Below are positions 8,032-17,266 of a stretch of 64,000 bases of DNA, one piece after another (positions within the stretch are counted from its first letter, which is position 1; the number at the start of each line of letters is the position of its first letter). Under the pieces are notes generated by a model. The model was given only the letters and a program-made list of their open reading frames with translations, made no database searches and had not been told where the DNA came from. The translations under genes were made by a program, and so were the position numbers. Source of the stretch: DATCJA01 sp963814955 (GTDB taxonomy: Bacteria > Acidobacteriota > Vicinamibacteria > Vicinamibacterales > UBA2999); assembly GCA_963814955.1 (NCBI GenBank), contig CAWFEX010000002.1, positions 124,001 to 188,000 of the forward strand, read 5' to 3'.

Positions 8032-8538
8032 TCAATCCGGCCACGTACCCACCCTGACCTCGTGTCCGCCCGAGCGCTCGAGCAGTTGGCGTGCGGCATC
8101 TACCTGAGCCTCCTGCACATGCGCGCCTACGAGAAACGCGCCCGAACGAATGCGCTCCTCCCATTGCTCCGCCTCGACACGTGGGAGGCCCGCAGCCTCC
8201 AGGGTTCGCGAAATACCCCCAGCCAGGTGTCCGGCCGCCTCACCAAGCCCCGCCGCGAGCGGGCCGTCGGCCACGATCGGACCGATACCGGGCATGACCA
8301 GCGCGATCGCAGCGATGAGGTGGCCGCTCAGTTCGCCGAGACGCGATGCCGCGGCCGAGTCCTCGAGCTCCGTGCCCGGTGACGCACCGGACGCGCGGGC
8401 CACAACACCCTCTTCGTCGTGCGACCGCGTGACGATCGATACGCGCTCGCGCGGCACCCCGAACGCGCGCAGCTCTCTCGCGGCGGCCGCCGCTGCGGCC
8501 GCATCCCCAAAGAGCGCCATAGCCACCGGGTGAGACAT
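8032..8538 (-). CDS. General-stress-protein-17M (YflT) like protein
   Basis: 168 residues. The N-terminal region (VAMALFGDAAAAAAAARELRAFGV and VSIVTR) matches the YflT/GSP17M fold found in stress proteins; the middle is a Gly/Ala-rich amphipathic segment (GHLIAAIALVMPGIGPIVADGPLAAGLG), and the C-terminus has a second alpha/beta unit ending in HEVRVGTWP. Function unknown. Monocistronic between the TonB-like and VWA genes, same strand. Confidence 0.6.
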   Translation of the reverse strand: MSHPVAMALFGDAAAAAAAARELRAFGVPRERVSIVTRSHDEEGVVARASGASPGTELEDSAAASRLGELSGHLIAAIALVMPGIGPIVADGPLAAGLGEAAGHLAGGISRTLEAAGLPRVEAEQWEERIRSGAFLVGAHVQEAQVDAARQLLERSGGHEVRVGTWPD

Positions 8539-8661
8539 CGAGCGGTAGCCTAATTCAAAACGCGAAATTCACGCATACGCATGGAACGAATAGTGTCCGT
8601 TTCCGTTTCGTCCTCCGGATTTCGCAATTCGCCTATGGCATCGCGCGCGTGCATCACTCTG

Positions 8662-9534
8662 TCAGTCCGTCATATAGCCGTCGCGCGCGCGTACGCGCAG
8701 CCCCGGCTTTTTCACGACCACTCGAATCGAGCGCCATTCACTCGCACCCGGAGTAATCGGCTCCATTGGCACATAGCCCAACAGGTATTGATAGCGCAGC
8801 TCTCGAGCGATGTCGGCCAGAGTCTTTTCCAGCTCTCTGGGGTCGCGAAGCAGAAACGACCGGCCGCCGGTGAGCACCGCCAGCTCCGCAAGAAGCGGTG
8901 GGCGTGTTTTGCCGAACGCGATCGGATATACGAGGGCATGACTGCGGCGCGCGCGCTCGACCACGCTGGCCACGCTCGCCTTGCTATACCGATCGACTCC
9001 GTCGGAAAACAGCACGAGCGCCTGGCGCCCGGCTTCCGGCTCGAGCCGGTCGAGCGCCGCGATGATGCCGTCGTGGAGCGCCGTCGTGCTCCAGGGATCG
9101 AGCGCGGCAACCGCACGCACTTGCTCGGCGCGATCCATCGCGAGCGGCGCGATGATGTCGGCCTCGTTGCTGATGGCCACCACCATGGCACGATCGCCGG
9201 GTTTGAGCGCGCGCAGAAAGGTTTGCGACGCCTGCTTCGCCAGGCGCAGCGGCTCGCCGGCCATGCTCCAACTCCGGTCCACGCCGAGCGCGACCGTCAA
9301 CGGAAACTCGCCGGCCGTGAACGCAGAGACGCCCTGCAGCTGGTTGTTCTCGTACACCTCGAAGTCTTCGCGCCGCAGCCCGGTAACCAGCTCGCCTTTG
9401 GCGTCGGTGACGGTGGCGTAGACCTCGACGAGCTGCACTCCCGACGAAAACTGGGCCAGCGGCGCTTCCTGTCGCGCGCCGAGGCCAGTTGCCGCGGCCA
9501 TAACGAGCGCGAAGGGGACAATCAGCTTTGTCAT
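8662..9534 (-). CDS. Secreted VWFA-related protein
   Basis: 290 residues from ATG 9534 (AGAGGA ribosome binding site); a longer in-frame start at 9609 adds unconserved residues. Signal peptide about 1-20 (KLIVPFALVMAAATGLG). Then an N-terminal beta domain (VQLVEVYATVTDAKGELVTGL, DFEVYENNQ), then a von Willebrand A domain with the MIDAS motif DRSWS (DxSxS), followed by VLFSDGVDR. The YQYLLGYVP and GYMTD ends are characteristic of the VWFA-related family abundant in Acidobacteriota. Likely an extracytoplasmic, metal-dependent binding protein; the ligand is unknown. Confidence 0.87.
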   Translation of the reverse strand: MTKLIVPFALVMAAATGLGARQEAPLAQFSSGVQLVEVYATVTDAKGELVTGLRREDFEVYENNQLQGVSAFTAGEFPLTVALGVDRSWSMAGEPLRLAKQASQTFLRALKPGDRAMVVAISNEADIIAPLAMDRAEQVRAVAALDPWSTTALHDGIIAALDRLEPEAGRQALVLFSDGVDRYSKASVASVVERARRSHALVYPIAFGKTRPPLLAELAVLTGGRSFLLRDPRELEKTLADIARELRYQYLLGYVPMEPITPGASEWRSIRVVVKKPGLRVRARDGYMTD

Positions 9535-9642
9535 GGCGTCCTCTGGAGCAGGCTGTTCAAAAGCCGTTCCGCGGCGACTCCCATGGTACAATCGCTGCAG
9601 CTCGTTCACCGGCTGGCAACCTGTACCTTTTTACGGAGAAAT

Positions 9643-9795
9643 ATGGGCCGTTTAGGCATTCCGGAGCTCTTGATCATTCTGACGATCATCGTTCTGATCT
9701 TCGGCGCCAACCGTCTCCCTGAAATAGGCCGGGGGATAGGCAAGGGCATCAAGAACTTCAAGGACTCGATAAAAGAGGGGCCGGAAAAATCCTAG
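9643..9795 (+). CDS. tatA: Twin-arginine translocase subunit TatA
   Basis: 50 residues, short but complete: one membrane helix (ELLIILTIIVLIFGANRLPE), the FGxxxLPEIG hinge, then an amphipathic helix (GKGIKNFKDSIKEG). A ribosome binding site (ACGGAG) precedes ATG 9643. TatA forms the pore through which folded proteins, such as the Tat-signal enzyme at 46760, are exported. No tatC is in the window. Convergent with rnr. Confidence 0.95.
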   Translation: MGRLGIPELLIILTIIVLIFGANRLPEIGRGIGKGIKNFKDSIKEGPEKS

Positions 9796-9807
9796 ACCGC
9801 GACGTTC

Positions 9808-12201
9808 TCATCTGCGGCGTCGCCGCCCTTCCTTCCGCGCATTGCGCACACGGCGTCCTGGCCGTTGCGCCCGCCGCCGCTCGCGCTTTGGCTTCACCTT
9901 GCTCCGGATCGTCCCGCGTGGCCGCTCGTCGCGCCTGACCGATTCGAGGATTTCCACAAGACCAAGATCGAGTTGTCGCCGCTCCATGTCGACACGGACG
10001 ACCTGGACGAGCACCTTGTCTCCAAGCCGATACACGCGTTTCGTGTTCTCACCGCGAAGCATGTGCTGCTGCTCGACGAATCGGTAATAGTCATCCGCCA
10101 TGCTGGAAATGTGCACGAGCCCTTCTACGAAATGTTCGATCAACTCGATGAACAGACCGTACGGAGCCACGCCGGTGATGTAACCATGGAATTCATCGCC
10201 GACCTTGTCGGCCATGAAGCGCACCTTCTTCCACTGCAGGAGCTCGCGCTCCGCTTCGTCGGCTCGACGCTCACGCTCGGACGTGTGGCGCGCAACTTCC
10301 GGTAGCTCCTCCGCCAGTTCCAGCCGGCTGTCATCGGTGATCCCGACTTTCCGCGCCTGCCGAAGCATCCGGTGCACGACGAGGTCCGGATATCGGCGAA
10401 TCGGCGACGTGAAGTGCGTGTAATACTCCGCCGCCAGACCGAAATGCCCGAGAGGTGAGGCATCGTATCGGGCCTTCTGCATGGCCCGAAGCATCAGGGC
10501 CGCGATAGGACGCTCGACCGGCTCGCCGCGGATGCGGTCGACAAGCTTCTGAAAGTGCTTCGGCCGCAATGCGTGCCCATGAGCACCCAGACTGTAGCCA
10601 AGCGTGCTGATGAACGCCTCGAAGTCCTCGACCTTCTGCTGGTCCGGCTGCTCGTGTACTCGGTGCAGTGCCGGCGTATCTTCCGCAACAAGATGCGACG
10701 CCACCGTTTCGTTGGCGAGAAGCATGAATTCTTCGATGATCCGGTGCGCGACGTTGCGTTCCGAAGGAATGATGGCCTCGATCTCTCCGAGTTCGGAGAG
10801 CACGACCTCGGTTTCGGGCAGGTCGAAGTCGATTGACCCGCGCCGGCGCCGCCGTGCGTTCAGTATCTCGAACAGCTCCCGCATCAACTCGAACATCGGC
10901 ACGAGATCGACGTATCGCGTCGTCGTCGTTTCGTCGCGATCGGTGAGGATCGCGTTGACGTCCGTATACGTCATCCGCGCATCGCTGTTGATCACTCCGT
11001 CGTGGATCTCGTAGCGCACGACGTTGCCGTGCCGGTCGATTTCCATCACACACGACTGCACCAGGCGATCGACATTCGGGTTCAGGCTGCACAGTCCGGT
11101 CGCGAGCTCCGCCGGAAACATGTGCACGGCGCGCTCTGGAAAATAGACGGACGTCCCGCGCTCGTACGCTTCCTCGTCGAGCGCGCTGCCCTCCTGAACA
11201 TAGTGCGAGACGTCAGCAATGTGCACTCCGAGCCAGTAGTGGCCGCTCGCCAGTCGCTCAATCGTGATCGCGTCGTCGAAGTCACGCGCGTGTTCGCCAT
11301 CGATCGTGACGGTTGGCACCGCACGAAAATCGGTCCGCGGGCGGATGTCGCGATCTTTGACGGCAGTTCCGAGTCGCGTCGCTTCTTCGACAGATTCCTC
11401 CGAATGCGCATCGGGAATCTGATGCTTGCGAATGATGATCTGGGTGTCGACACCGGGCTCATCGACGCGTCCGAGCACTTCGACGATGCGGCCCAGCGGG
11501 CCGCGTGTGGCCGTCGGCCACTTCGTGATCTCCACGAGCACCATGTCGCCGGGCTCAGCCGACGACCATTCGCCTGTCGGGACGTGGATGTCAGACAGCA
11601 CGCGCCGGTCGAACGGAACGACGTAGCCCAGCCTCGCGCTATCGACTTCAAAGCGTCCGACGACGGTCTCCAGGCCTCGCTGCAGAATCCGGATGACGCG
11701 ACCCTCGATGCCGCGCTCGGTGTGTCGCTCGATCCGCGCCACGACACGATCGCCGTGCATGGCGTCCATCATGTTTCCCGCCGCGATGTACAAGTCTGGC
11801 GCCGGCTGCGCGATCTTCGATTCGCGCGGACCCCGGCTTGCGTGCGCAGGGCGCGTGACGCGCAGCGGACCCGTCACACCCCTGTTTCGAGCGCTGGGGT
11901 CGACATTTCCCTCGGGCCTGCGAGACGACCTGTCACCCGTGACGTCATCCGGCACGACGAATCCGAAGCCCGCGGGATTGGTCTTCAGACGTCCCACGAC
12001 GAGATCCATCTTCTCCGCCAACCCGAATCGGTTGCCTCGAATCTGCAGGAGAACGCCGTCGTTGACCAGTGACTTCAGATGCCGTTTGAACGCGTGGCGT
12101 TCGTCGCGTGGCACGCGAAGCAGCTGCGCGAGCTCGCGCGCGCTGGCCGGATGATGAACCTTGTCGCGGATCAATTTGAGAATGTCGTCGCGGGAATGCA
12201 T
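9808..12201 (-). CDS. rnr: Ribonuclease R
   Basis: 797 residues. N-terminal winged-helix (DDILKLIRDKVHHPASARELAQLL), cold-shock/OB domains (including DLYIAAGNMMDAMHGDRVVARI), RNB catalytic domain with DGEHARDFDDAI (acidic Mg-binding residues) and FTSPIRRYPDLVVHR, then an S1 domain (GYITGVAPYGLFIELIEHFVEGLVHISS) and a basic Arg/Lys tail. It degrades structured RNA 3' to 5'. ATG 12201 is chosen because upstream in-frame sequence is only a translated 7-bp repeat array. An insertion between the OB domains (about residues 90-125) is Arg/Pro-rich and unusual. Followed by convergent tatA. Confidence 0.96.
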   Translation of the reverse strand: MHSRDDILKLIRDKVHHPASARELAQLLRVPRDERHAFKRHLKSLVNDGVLLQIRGNRFGLAEKMDLVVGRLKTNPAGFGFVVPDDVTGDRSSRRPEGNVDPSARNRGVTGPLRVTRPAHASRGPRESKIAQPAPDLYIAAGNMMDAMHGDRVVARIERHTERGIEGRVIRILQRGLETVVGRFEVDSARLGYVVPFDRRVLSDIHVPTGEWSSAEPGDMVLVEITKWPTATRGPLGRIVEVLGRVDEPGVDTQIIIRKHQIPDAHSEESVEEATRLGTAVKDRDIRPRTDFRAVPTVTIDGEHARDFDDAITIERLASGHYWLGVHIADVSHYVQEGSALDEEAYERGTSVYFPERAVHMFPAELATGLCSLNPNVDRLVQSCVMEIDRHGNVVRYEIHDGVINSDARMTYTDVNAILTDRDETTTTRYVDLVPMFELMRELFEILNARRRRRGSIDFDLPETEVVLSELGEIEAIIPSERNVAHRIIEEFMLLANETVASHLVAEDTPALHRVHEQPDQQKVEDFEAFISTLGYSLGAHGHALRPKHFQKLVDRIRGEPVERPIAALMLRAMQKARYDASPLGHFGLAAEYYTHFTSPIRRYPDLVVHRMLRQARKVGITDDSRLELAEELPEVARHTSERERRADEAERELLQWKKVRFMADKVGDEFHGYITGVAPYGLFIELIEHFVEGLVHISSMADDYYRFVEQQHMLRGENTKRVYRLGDKVLVQVVRVDMERRQLDLGLVEILESVRRDERPRGTIRSKVKPKRERRRAQRPGRRVRNARKEGRRRRR

Positions 12202-12203
12202 GC

Positions 12204-12250
12204 GTAGTCGGTAGTTGGTAGTCGGTAGTCGGTAGTTAGTAGTCGGTAGC
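12204..12250. repeat. GTAGTCG heptamer array
   Basis: Six or seven degenerate units of GGTAGTC/GGTAGTT directly upstream of the rnr start codon. Same unit as the arrays near 29370, 30075 and 46530. Read in frame with rnr it gives a spurious (LPTTNYR) repeat peptide. Confidence 0.85.
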
Positions 12251-12299
12251 GAGTGCGTAGCGCGCACGCTTCAGAGTGCGCGTCGCGCCGGGCGCCTTG

Positions 12300-13601
12300 T
12301 CACCCCACCAGTATGACTTGCAGATCTCCGACGTTCGTGCCGGACGGACCCGTGCGGATCAGATCGCCAAGCTCATCGAAGAAGACGTAGCTGTTGTGCT
12401 CCTCCAGATACCGCTCCGGTGGACCCACATCGGCTGCCTCTGCCCTCGCGAGCGTCGTGCTGTCGACAATCGCGCCGGCCGCATCGGTCGGGCCATCGAT
12501 GCCGTCGGTGCCGACGCTCGCCGCCACCACCTCCGATCCAATCGTGTCGAGATTGCGCGCCATTGCCAGCGCGCATTCCTGGTTGCGGCCGCCCTTGCCG
12601 GAGCCGGTTGTGCGCACGGTCGTTTCGCCTGCCGCAACGATGCACAGCCGCGATCGCGGGTGGGCCTTGACGATCTGCGCGGCGGTCCGGAGCAGGTGGT
12701 CACCTGCGTTGCGCGCCTCGCCGATCACGGGACGCTCGACCACGTGCACCACATAGCCAAGCGATGCTGCGGCGGCGCGCGCGCCCTCGACGGCCGTCCA
12801 GCCTCCGCCTATGACGCGGGCGATCGAGCGCGCCAGGCGCGGGTCGCCCGGCTTCGGTGTCTCGGCGACATCACCCGCTGCCCCGCGCGTCAAACGATCC
12901 ACGACGGAGGCCGGGTAGTTCTCACGCCCGCCATGCCTGTCGAGAACCGCCAGCGCCTCTCGGAACGTGGTCGCGTCGGACACCGTGGGCCCGGACCCGA
13001 TTGACGACAGGTCATCGCCAACGACGTCGGACAAGGCCAGCGTCAGCGTCATTCCTGCGTTTGCGGCCGCGAGCCATCCTCCCTTGATCGCCGACAGGTG
13101 CTTGCGCACCGTATTCAGGTCGTGAATCTCGGCACCAAGCTCCAGCAACTTTTTCGATGTTTGCTGCTTGTCTTCGAGTGGCAGCCCGTTGGCTGGGAGT
13201 GCCATGATCGAAGAGGCACCACCCGACAGGAAGACCAGGAGCAGATCGCGCTCATCTGCTGCGCGCGCCAGGTGGAGGACATCGCGAGCCGCTGAGAGGC
13301 TCCGCTCGTCCGGAACCGGATGGCTGGTCGTGTGCCACCGGGTCCCCGGAGGCAGATTTCCGCTCCTGTCAGCCGCGGCGCCGACCAGTTGGCGCAACGG
13401 CACCGGCGCCGCCGCGGCTCCCGCCGCAAGCATCGATGCGGCGGCCTTGCCAACCGCGACAACATCGACCGACCGCGCCGCGTGTAACGCTGTCGTCACG
13501 TCGGCCGCGGCGAGAGCGCTGCGCAGGAGCGACCCGGCATCGACTGCTGCGAGGGCAGCGTGCACGACGACCAGCAGATCGTTCCGAAGAGAACTTAACA
13601 A
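12300..13601 (-). CDS. Glycerate 2-kinase (GckA/TtuD, MOFRL family)
   Basis: 433 residues, family length. The N-terminal DUF4147 domain has VDVVAVGKAAASM, the LVFLSGGASS loop and the DLNTVRKHLSAIKGG motif; the C-terminal MOFRL domain has CIVAAGETTVRTTGSGKGGRNQE and SVGTDGIDGPTDAAGAIVD. These enzymes phosphorylate D-glycerate at C2, feeding glycolysis (2-phosphoglycerate). Located upstream of rnr on the same strand, separated by the heptamer array. Confidence 0.95.
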   Translation of the reverse strand: MLSSLRNDLLVVVHAALAAVDAGSLLRSALAAADVTTALHAARSVDVVAVGKAAASMLAAGAAAAPVPLRQLVGAAADRSGNLPPGTRWHTTSHPVPDERSLSAARDVLHLARAADERDLLLVFLSGGASSIMALPANGLPLEDKQQTSKKLLELGAEIHDLNTVRKHLSAIKGGWLAAANAGMTLTLALSDVVGDDLSSIGSGPTVSDATTFREALAVLDRHGGRENYPASVVDRLTRGAAGDVAETPKPGDPRLARSIARVIGGGWTAVEGARAAAASLGYVVHVVERPVIGEARNAGDHLLRTAAQIVKAHPRSRLCIVAAGETTVRTTGSGKGGRNQECALAMARNLDTIGSEVVAASVGTDGIDGPTDAAGAIVDSTTLARAEAADVGPPERYLEEHNSYVFFDELGDLIRTGPSGTNVGDLQVILVG

Positions 13602-13625
13602 GATATCGGCGAAATCTACGAATTG

Positions 13626-13735
13626 ACGGATTTACGGATTTACGGATTTACGGATTTAAGAAATGTAACGCCTTACGAATCGTTCGTACACAACTCTCGA
13701 CGCGTAAATACGTCGATCCGTTAATTCGTAAATGA
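13626..13735. repeat. ACGGATTT array with inverted partner
   Basis: Four tandem ACGGATTT units (13626-13657), then a spacer, then related sequence in the opposite orientation (GATCCGTTAATTCGTAAAT, about 13711-13731). This arms-plus-spacer layout resembles that around the four-helix-bundle gene, with a different unit. Confidence 0.6.
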
Positions 13736-13738
13736 GTA

Positions 13739-14050
13739 TCAGTGAGTGTGTCGGGGATCGGACCAGGCTGAGGGGCGGGCAACGGTGTCGAACTGCTGAA
13801 GGAGGCGGCTGACTACTTGATCGGCGTCAGCGGTGGCGCACAAGCTGTCGAGCTGTGCCAGCACTTTCGTGAGTGCCTGCTGGACTTCGCTGATCGCGCG
13901 GTCCGAGTAATACTCGCGCTGCGCGTCCAGGCAGCGCTGGCATTTGATGAACTCTTCCCGATAAAAGTTTGACAGGGAGTAAAAGACCGACTCTGGCTGG
14001 GGACGAGAATCGGTCAGGAAACGCGCAACCCGGTTCCGTGGCACCGCCAT
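13739..14050 (-). CDS. Hypothetical protein with one CxxC motif
   Basis: 103 residues; no family recognised. Starts MAVPRNRVARFL; predicted mostly helical, with a single KCQRC motif near residue 38 and a Gln/Leu-rich helix (ISEVQQALTKVLAQLD). Codon usage is coding-like and an A/T-rich leader precedes it. Possibly a small regulatory or metal-binding protein. It is separated from ftsX by 77 bp and may be transcribed with or after ftsEX. Confidence 0.5.
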   Translation of the reverse strand: MAVPRNRVARFLTDSRPQPESVFYSLSNFYREEFIKCQRCLDAQREYYSDRAISEVQQALTKVLAQLDSLCATADADQVVSRLLQQFDTVARPSAWSDPRHTH

Positions 14051-14127
14051 GAATTGATTTCCTTTTCAGTGTAGATCAGCGCCCCGGTTTCCTGTCAACG
14101 CACACCGGACACCGCGTCAACCGGGTT

Positions 14128-15015
14128 CTAAATCGCGTGCCGGGAAGCCGCAAAGCCCCCCAGGCCGCCCACCGCCATGCCGCCGGCTACCAGGGCCGCG
14201 CACAGTCGGGGCGGCAGGAACTGGAGCGAGCTGCCCTCGAGGATTACGCTTAATTCGTCCGCCCACCAGCCACTGGCGACAGCCAAGCCCATCCATAACA
14301 ACGCGAGCGCCACGAGGGCGCCGAAGCCCCCCTGCATTACCCCCTCTGCGATGAATGGCCCCCGGATGAAGCCGAGCGGGGAACCCACCAGCTGCATGAT
14401 CTCGAGCTCGCCCCGGCGCGCGTTCAGTCCCAGCCTGACGACGCTCGCCACGGTGACCGCGGCGGCGAGGGCCATGACGACCGCCAGCCCGAATCCCACC
14501 CCTCTCACCGCGGACAAGCCCGACGCAAGCCGGGCGAGCCATTCGCGGTCGTACCGCACATCGGCGACGCCCGGCAACGCCGACACGCGGCGGACCAGGG
14601 CATCGGCGCGCCCATCTTCCTGCGCGTCAGAACGGACACGGACTTCCAGCGACGCGGGAAACGGATTGTCGTCGAAGTCGTTCGTGAGTGAGGCCAGCTC
14701 GGCAAACTCGCGGCGAAATCGCCCGAGGGCATCCGCTTTAGACACGTACTGACGATCGGTGACGAGACCGCTTCGATCGATCACCGCCTCGATGGCTCCA
14801 CGCTGTTCCGATGACGCATCGTCGCGCAGGTATACGGAAAACTCCGCAGCCGAAGACCACTGTGCCAGCACGCGCTCGACATTCCACGTTGTCAGAAGCA
14901 GCGCGCCGAGCACGATCATGGCCAGGGCGATTGCCAGGATGGCGAACGCGCCTGACCCCCGGCTGTGCCACAAACTCGACCATCCCTGGCGAAGCGCATA
15001 GTCCAGCGCCCTCAT
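14128..15015 (-). CDS. ftsX: Cell-division permease FtsX
   Basis: 295 residues. One N-terminal membrane span (GAFAILAIALAMIVLGALLL), a periplasmic domain with FSVYLRDDASSEQRGAIEAVI, then three C-terminal spans, with NARRGELEIMQLVGSP between the first two. This is the FtsX layout. It works with FtsE to activate peptidoglycan hydrolases at division. Its start overlaps the ftsE stop by four bases (ATGA). Confidence 0.93.
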   Translation of the reverse strand: MRALDYALRQGWSSLWHSRGSGAFAILAIALAMIVLGALLLTTWNVERVLAQWSSAAEFSVYLRDDASSEQRGAIEAVIDRSGLVTDRQYVSKADALGRFRREFAELASLTNDFDDNPFPASLEVRVRSDAQEDGRADALVRRVSALPGVADVRYDREWLARLASGLSAVRGVGFGLAVVMALAAAVTVASVVRLGLNARRGELEIMQLVGSPLGFIRGPFIAEGVMQGGFGALVALALLWMGLAVASGWWADELSVILEGSSLQFLPPRLCAALVAGGMAVGGLGGFAASRHAI

Positions 15016-15671
15016 GCGACCTCCACGACCCTGCCCTGCTCGAGCGTAATCGTACGGCGCCCCACGAGCCGAATCAGCTCCCGGTCGTGTGTCGCCACGA
15101 GCACCGTCGTCCCGCCCGCATTGATTTCGCGCAGCAGATTCATGATTTCGAGCGAAAGATCAGGATCGAGGTTGCCGGTGGGTTCATCGGCGAGCAGAAG
15201 GGTAGGATCGCCTGCCACCGCGCGCGCGATGGCGACACGCTGCTGCTCACCGCCCGATAGATCATGAGGATAGGCGTTCATCCGATGCTGGAGGCCAACC
15301 CATTTCAGCACCTGAAATGCCTTGCGTCGCTGCTGCGCATGTGGAACGCCAAGCACTTCGGGTACGAACGAAATGTTCTCGAGGACAGTACGCGTCGGAA
15401 TGAGTTTGAAATCCTGGAAGACGAAACCGATGCCGCGGCGGTAGTCCTGAATCTCGCGTCGCGACAATCTGGACAAGTCGTGTCCGTTGACAATGAGGCT
15501 GCCTTCGCTCGGACGGTCCTGCAGCAAGAGCAGGCGAAGAAAGGTTGATTTGCCCGCACCGCTCGGGCCCGTCAGGAAGACGAACTCACCTGTGCCAACG
15601 GTGATGGTGAGATCGCGCAGCGCGTACAAACCGCGGCTGTATAACTTCGAGAGGTGATGCGTCTCGATCAC
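15012..15671 (-). CDS. ftsE: Cell-division ATP-binding protein FtsE
   Basis: 219 residues. Walker A GPSGAGKST (about residues 36-44), Q-loop FVFQDFKLIPTRTVLENI, signature LSGGEQQRVAIARA, Walker B LLLADEPTGNLD, H-loop VATHD. Adjacent overlapping ftsX confirms identity over other MacB-type ATPases. Cytoplasmic ATPase powering FtsX. Confidence 0.96.
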   Translation of the reverse strand: MIETHHLSKLYSRGLYALRDLTITVGTGEFVFLTGPSGAGKSTFLRLLLLQDRPSEGSLIVNGHDLSRLSRREIQDYRRGIGFVFQDFKLIPTRTVLENISFVPEVLGVPHAQQRRKAFQVLKWVGLQHRMNAYPHDLSGGEQQRVAIARAVAGDPTLLLADEPTGNLDPDLSLEIMNLLREINAGGTTVLVATHDRELIRLVGRRTITLEQGRVVEVA

Positions 15672-15719
15672 GCTGCCTGTGCACTCGGGCTACGCTGTCG
15701 TTGGATAAGGTCAGTATAC

Positions 15720-15760
15720 CGTTCCAGGTTCAGCGTTCCAAGTTCCAAGTTTCAAATTCC
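15720..15760. repeat. GTTCCAAG degenerate array
   Basis: Four or five imperfect units (GTTCCAG, GTTCAGC, GTTCCAA, GTTCCAAGT, TTCAAATTC) between ftsE and gatB. Another gap-specific 7-9 bp array. Confidence 0.65.
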
Positions 15761-15792
15761 GGTGCTGAGCTCGTGGCGTGGTTCGGGGGAAC

Positions 15793-15820
15793 CCGAGCTT
15801 AACTGTCCGAGCTTAACTGT
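15793..15820. repeat. Perfect 14-bp tandem duplication at the gatB stop
   Basis: CCGAGCTTAACTGT occurs twice head to tail (15793-15806 and 15807-15820). The right copy includes the gatB stop codon (TAA on the minus strand); the left copy is a duplicate just past the gene end. Confidence 0.9.
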
Positions 15821-17262
15821 CCAGCTCTCGCTTCAGGAGCTGGTTGGCCAGCTTGGGATTCGCCTTCCCGCCGCTACCCTTCATGACCTGGCCAACGAGA
15901 AAGCCAAATGTCGCGTTCTTCCCTGCACGGTACTGCGCTACCGCGTCGCCGTGCCGGGCGATGACGTCCTGAATCAGCGCCACGAGCGCCGACTCGTCAT
16001 CGATCTGCGCCAGCCCGTCGGCCGCCACGATGTCGTCGGCCGATCGTCCTGAGTCGTACATTTTCGCGAACACGTCCTTGGCGACGGAACTGCTGATTGC
16101 GCCTTTGTCCACGAGGCGAATCAAGCCGGCGAGCGCCTGGGGCGCAAGGCGCACTTCGTTGATGCCGGTGCCGCGGTCCTTCAACGTTCGCAGCAGCTCG
16201 CCCATGACCCAGTTGCTGGCGGCTTTTGGATTCCCTGCGTCGCCGGCCACCCGTTCGAAGTAATCGGCCAGCGCGGCCGACTGAGTGAGCACGCCCGCGT
16301 CGTACTCCGGCAAACCGTACGCAGCGACGAATCGCTGCCGGCGCGCCTCAATCAGCTCGGGCAGCGTCTGTGTGTACTGTTTCTATTCGAGCGGCATCAA
16401 CAACGAGCGGCAACAGATCCGGCTCTGGAAAGTACCGGTAATCGTGCGCCTCCTCTTTGCTGCGCATCGAGAACGTACGGCCGGCCGCTGAATCGAACAG
16501 ACGCGTTTCCTGCACGACGCGGCCACCGCTCCGGAGCACGTCGATCTGCCGCTCTATCTCGTATTCGAGCGCCTTTTGAATGTAGCGGAAGGAGTTGACG
16601 TTCTTTACTTCCGTCTTGACGCCCAACGCGGCCTGACCGGCGGGCCGAACCGACACGTTGCCGTCGCACCGCAGACTTCCCTCCTCCATGTTGCCATCGT
16701 TGACGCCGATCCACACGAGGATGTCGCGAAGCCGTTCGAAGAATTCGGAGGCTTCCGCCGCCGATCGCATGTCGGGTTCCGTGACGATTTCGATCAGCGG
16801 GACGCCGCTGCGGTTGTAATCGACGTAGGTGCGGCGATCCGAATCGGGAAAACCTTCGTGGAGTGATTTGCCGGCGTCCTCCTCGAGGTGAATTCTGGTG
16901 AGGCCGATGCGCCGCCGTCCGCCTGCGGTGATGTCGAGCGACCCGCGCAGTGCGAGCGGGCGTTCGTACTGTGAGATCTGATACCCCTTGGGAAGATCGG
17001 GATAGAAGTAGTTCTTTCTCGCGAAGATCGAGACTGGCTGCACATCGCAGCCGAGAGCGAGAGCGGCCTTGATGGCGTAGTCGACCGCCGCGCGATTGAG
17101 AACGGGAAGCGCACCGGGAAGGCCGAGGCAGACCGGGCAGACCTGCGTGTTGGGCGGGGCGCCGAAGGCCGTGCTGCACCCGCAAAAGATCTTCGTCCGC
17201 GTCTGCAGCTGCGCGTGAATCTCGAGGCCGATGACCGGCTCGTACTGAATACTGTCGTTCAC
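15813..17262 (-). CDS. gatB: Asp/Glu-tRNA amidotransferase subunit B, interrupted by a frameshift
   Basis: Two frames together make a full GatB of about 482 residues. The GTG start at 17262 begins VNDSIQYEPVIGLEIHAQL; zinc Cys residues in FCGCSTAF and CPVCLGLPG and the later NVSVRP and EVKNVNS motifs are intact. The first frame ends at a TGA near 16348. Homology continues in another frame (TLPELIEARRQRF, then LPEYDAGVLTQ) from about 16365 to the stop at 15813, through the YqeY-like tail domain. Removing one base restores the frame. GatB amidates Glu/Asp on mischarged tRNA with GatA and GatC, which are absent here. Probably a sequencing insertion, because the gene is normally needed. Confidence 0.9.
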
Positions 17263-17266
17263 GCTT

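Noticed and set aside
11002..12072. 356-codon open frame on + opposite rnr
   Set aside because: Shadow frame; rnr motifs on the other strand are complete.
12202..12267. In-frame upstream extension of rnr
   Set aside because: It only translates the heptamer array (LPTTNYR repeats); the start at 12201 is where similarity begins.
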